64,000 nucleotides of DNA from NCBI GenBank assembly GCA_002709225.1, contig PAQH01000025.1:1-64000 (forward strand), written 5' to 3'. The translations under genes were made by a program, and so were the position numbers. How positions within the stretch are numbered: the first letter of the stretch is position 1; each line of letters begins with the position of its first letter. Below are positions 63,904-64,000 of the stretch, piece by piece. Source of the stretch: Planctomycetaceae bacterium (lineage in GTDB: Bacteria; Planctomycetota; Planctomycetia; Pirellulales; Pirellulaceae). Below the pieces are notes generated by a model that ran no database searches, had not been told where the DNA came from, and was given only the letters and a program-made list of their open reading frames with translations.

Positions 63904-64000
63904 ATGGCGTTGATTTCCCTTGAAAATGTGCACATTGGCTATCGGGGTCCACCTTTGCTGGAGGGTGTCGACTGCCGCATTGTCGCGGGGGATAAGATCG
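63904..64000 (+). CDS. ABC-F type ATPase (Uup-like), 5' part only
   Basis: The first 32 codons of an ABC ATPase, cut by the window end. MALISLENVHIGYRGPPLLEGVDCRIVAGDKI (positions 63904-63999) matches the opening strands before the Walker A loop, and the PPLL-x-x-V pattern is typical of Uup/ABC-F proteins acting on ribosomes. An in-frame ATG at 63901 is an alternative start. The 240 bp between 63661 and 63900, divergent from the PSCyt1 gene, hold no gene that I can support. Confidence 0.75.
   Translation, partial: MALISLENVHIGYRGPPLLEGVDCRIVAGDKI

Noticed and set aside
1-64000. CRISPR arrays, tRNA or rRNA genes, insertion sequences, integrases or phage genes
   Set aside because: None seen: the only direct repeats are short tandem duplications, and no transposase or structural RNA pattern was found by eye.

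Overview
The window looks like a chromosomal stretch of a Planctomycetota bacterium, probably of the Pirellulales type. This rests on gene content: five proteins with PSCyt1 (cytochrome c), DUF1549 and DUF1553 domains, two with the DUF1587/1595/1592/1588/1585 set, seven DUF1501 and two DUF1552 proteins, plus sulfatases, ThuA, Gfo/Idh/MocA and M81 proteins. Some Verrucomicrobiota and Lentisphaerota carry the same families, so the phylum call is strong but not absolute. The DNA is GC-rich. I saw no rRNA, tRNA, CRISPR array, transposase or phage gene.

Layout. 0.2-1.3 kb: a glycoside-hydrolase-like beta-propeller gene (-). 1.5-7.6 kb: a sialidase, a PSCyt1/DUF1549/DUF1553 protein and a DUF1501 protein (+). 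7.6-9.2 kb: a decayed Ser/Thr kinase locus. 9.5-14.4 kb: a large exported protein with EF-hands and secretin N-type repeats, then an unpaired DUF1501 protein (+). 14.4-19.5 kb: a PhoD-like phosphatase, two sulfatases and a cupin, behind a good sigma-70-like promoter. 19.6-23.9 kb: a DUF1592-type cytochrome and a DUF1552 protein (-). 24.2-27.5 kb: an M81 peptidase and a DUF4838 protein, convergent. 27.9-37.5 kb: DUF1592-type cytochrome and DUF1552, then PSCyt1/DUF1553, DUF1501 and an SGNH hydrolase (+). 37.5-42.9 kb: an unpaired DUF1501, a broken Gfo/Idh/MocA gene, a ThuA protein and a membrane/SRPBCC fusion (-). 42.9-47.0 kb: PSCyt1/DUF1553 and DUF1501 (-). 47.1-50.8 kb: a giant LamG/NHL protein (+). 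50.8-52.7 kb: a frameshifted CocE-type hydrolase (-). 52.8-53.5 kb: an AllA-like cupin (+). 53.5-63.7 kb: a five-gene unit of PSCyt1/DUF1553, DUF1501, a HEAT-repeat protein, PSCyt1/DUF1553 and DUF1501 (-). 63.9 kb onward: the first codons of an ABC-F ATPase (+).

How the genes may work together. Nearly every product carries a Sec or twin-arginine signal, so this is a region for envelope or extracytoplasmic chemistry. The recurring unit is a c-type cytochrome fusion followed directly by a twin-arginine DUF1501 or DUF1552 protein. Different copies carry different accessories (sialidase, SGNH hydrolase, HEAT protein) and different domains inserted between DUF1549 and DUF1553 (LamG, a DUF1080-like jelly roll, or none). 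I infer a set of substrate-specific modules acting on complex glycans, analogous in layout to polysaccharide utilisation loci. No biochemical function for these families can be read from the sequence.

Several genes are interrupted: the kinase (frameshift and a changed APE motif), the Gfo/Idh/MocA gene (frameshift at C7 plus an in-frame amber codon) and the CocE hydrolase (frameshift at C11). Short tandem duplications also occur in several places. Whether these are real decay, slippage-prone switching or assembly errors needs read-level data.
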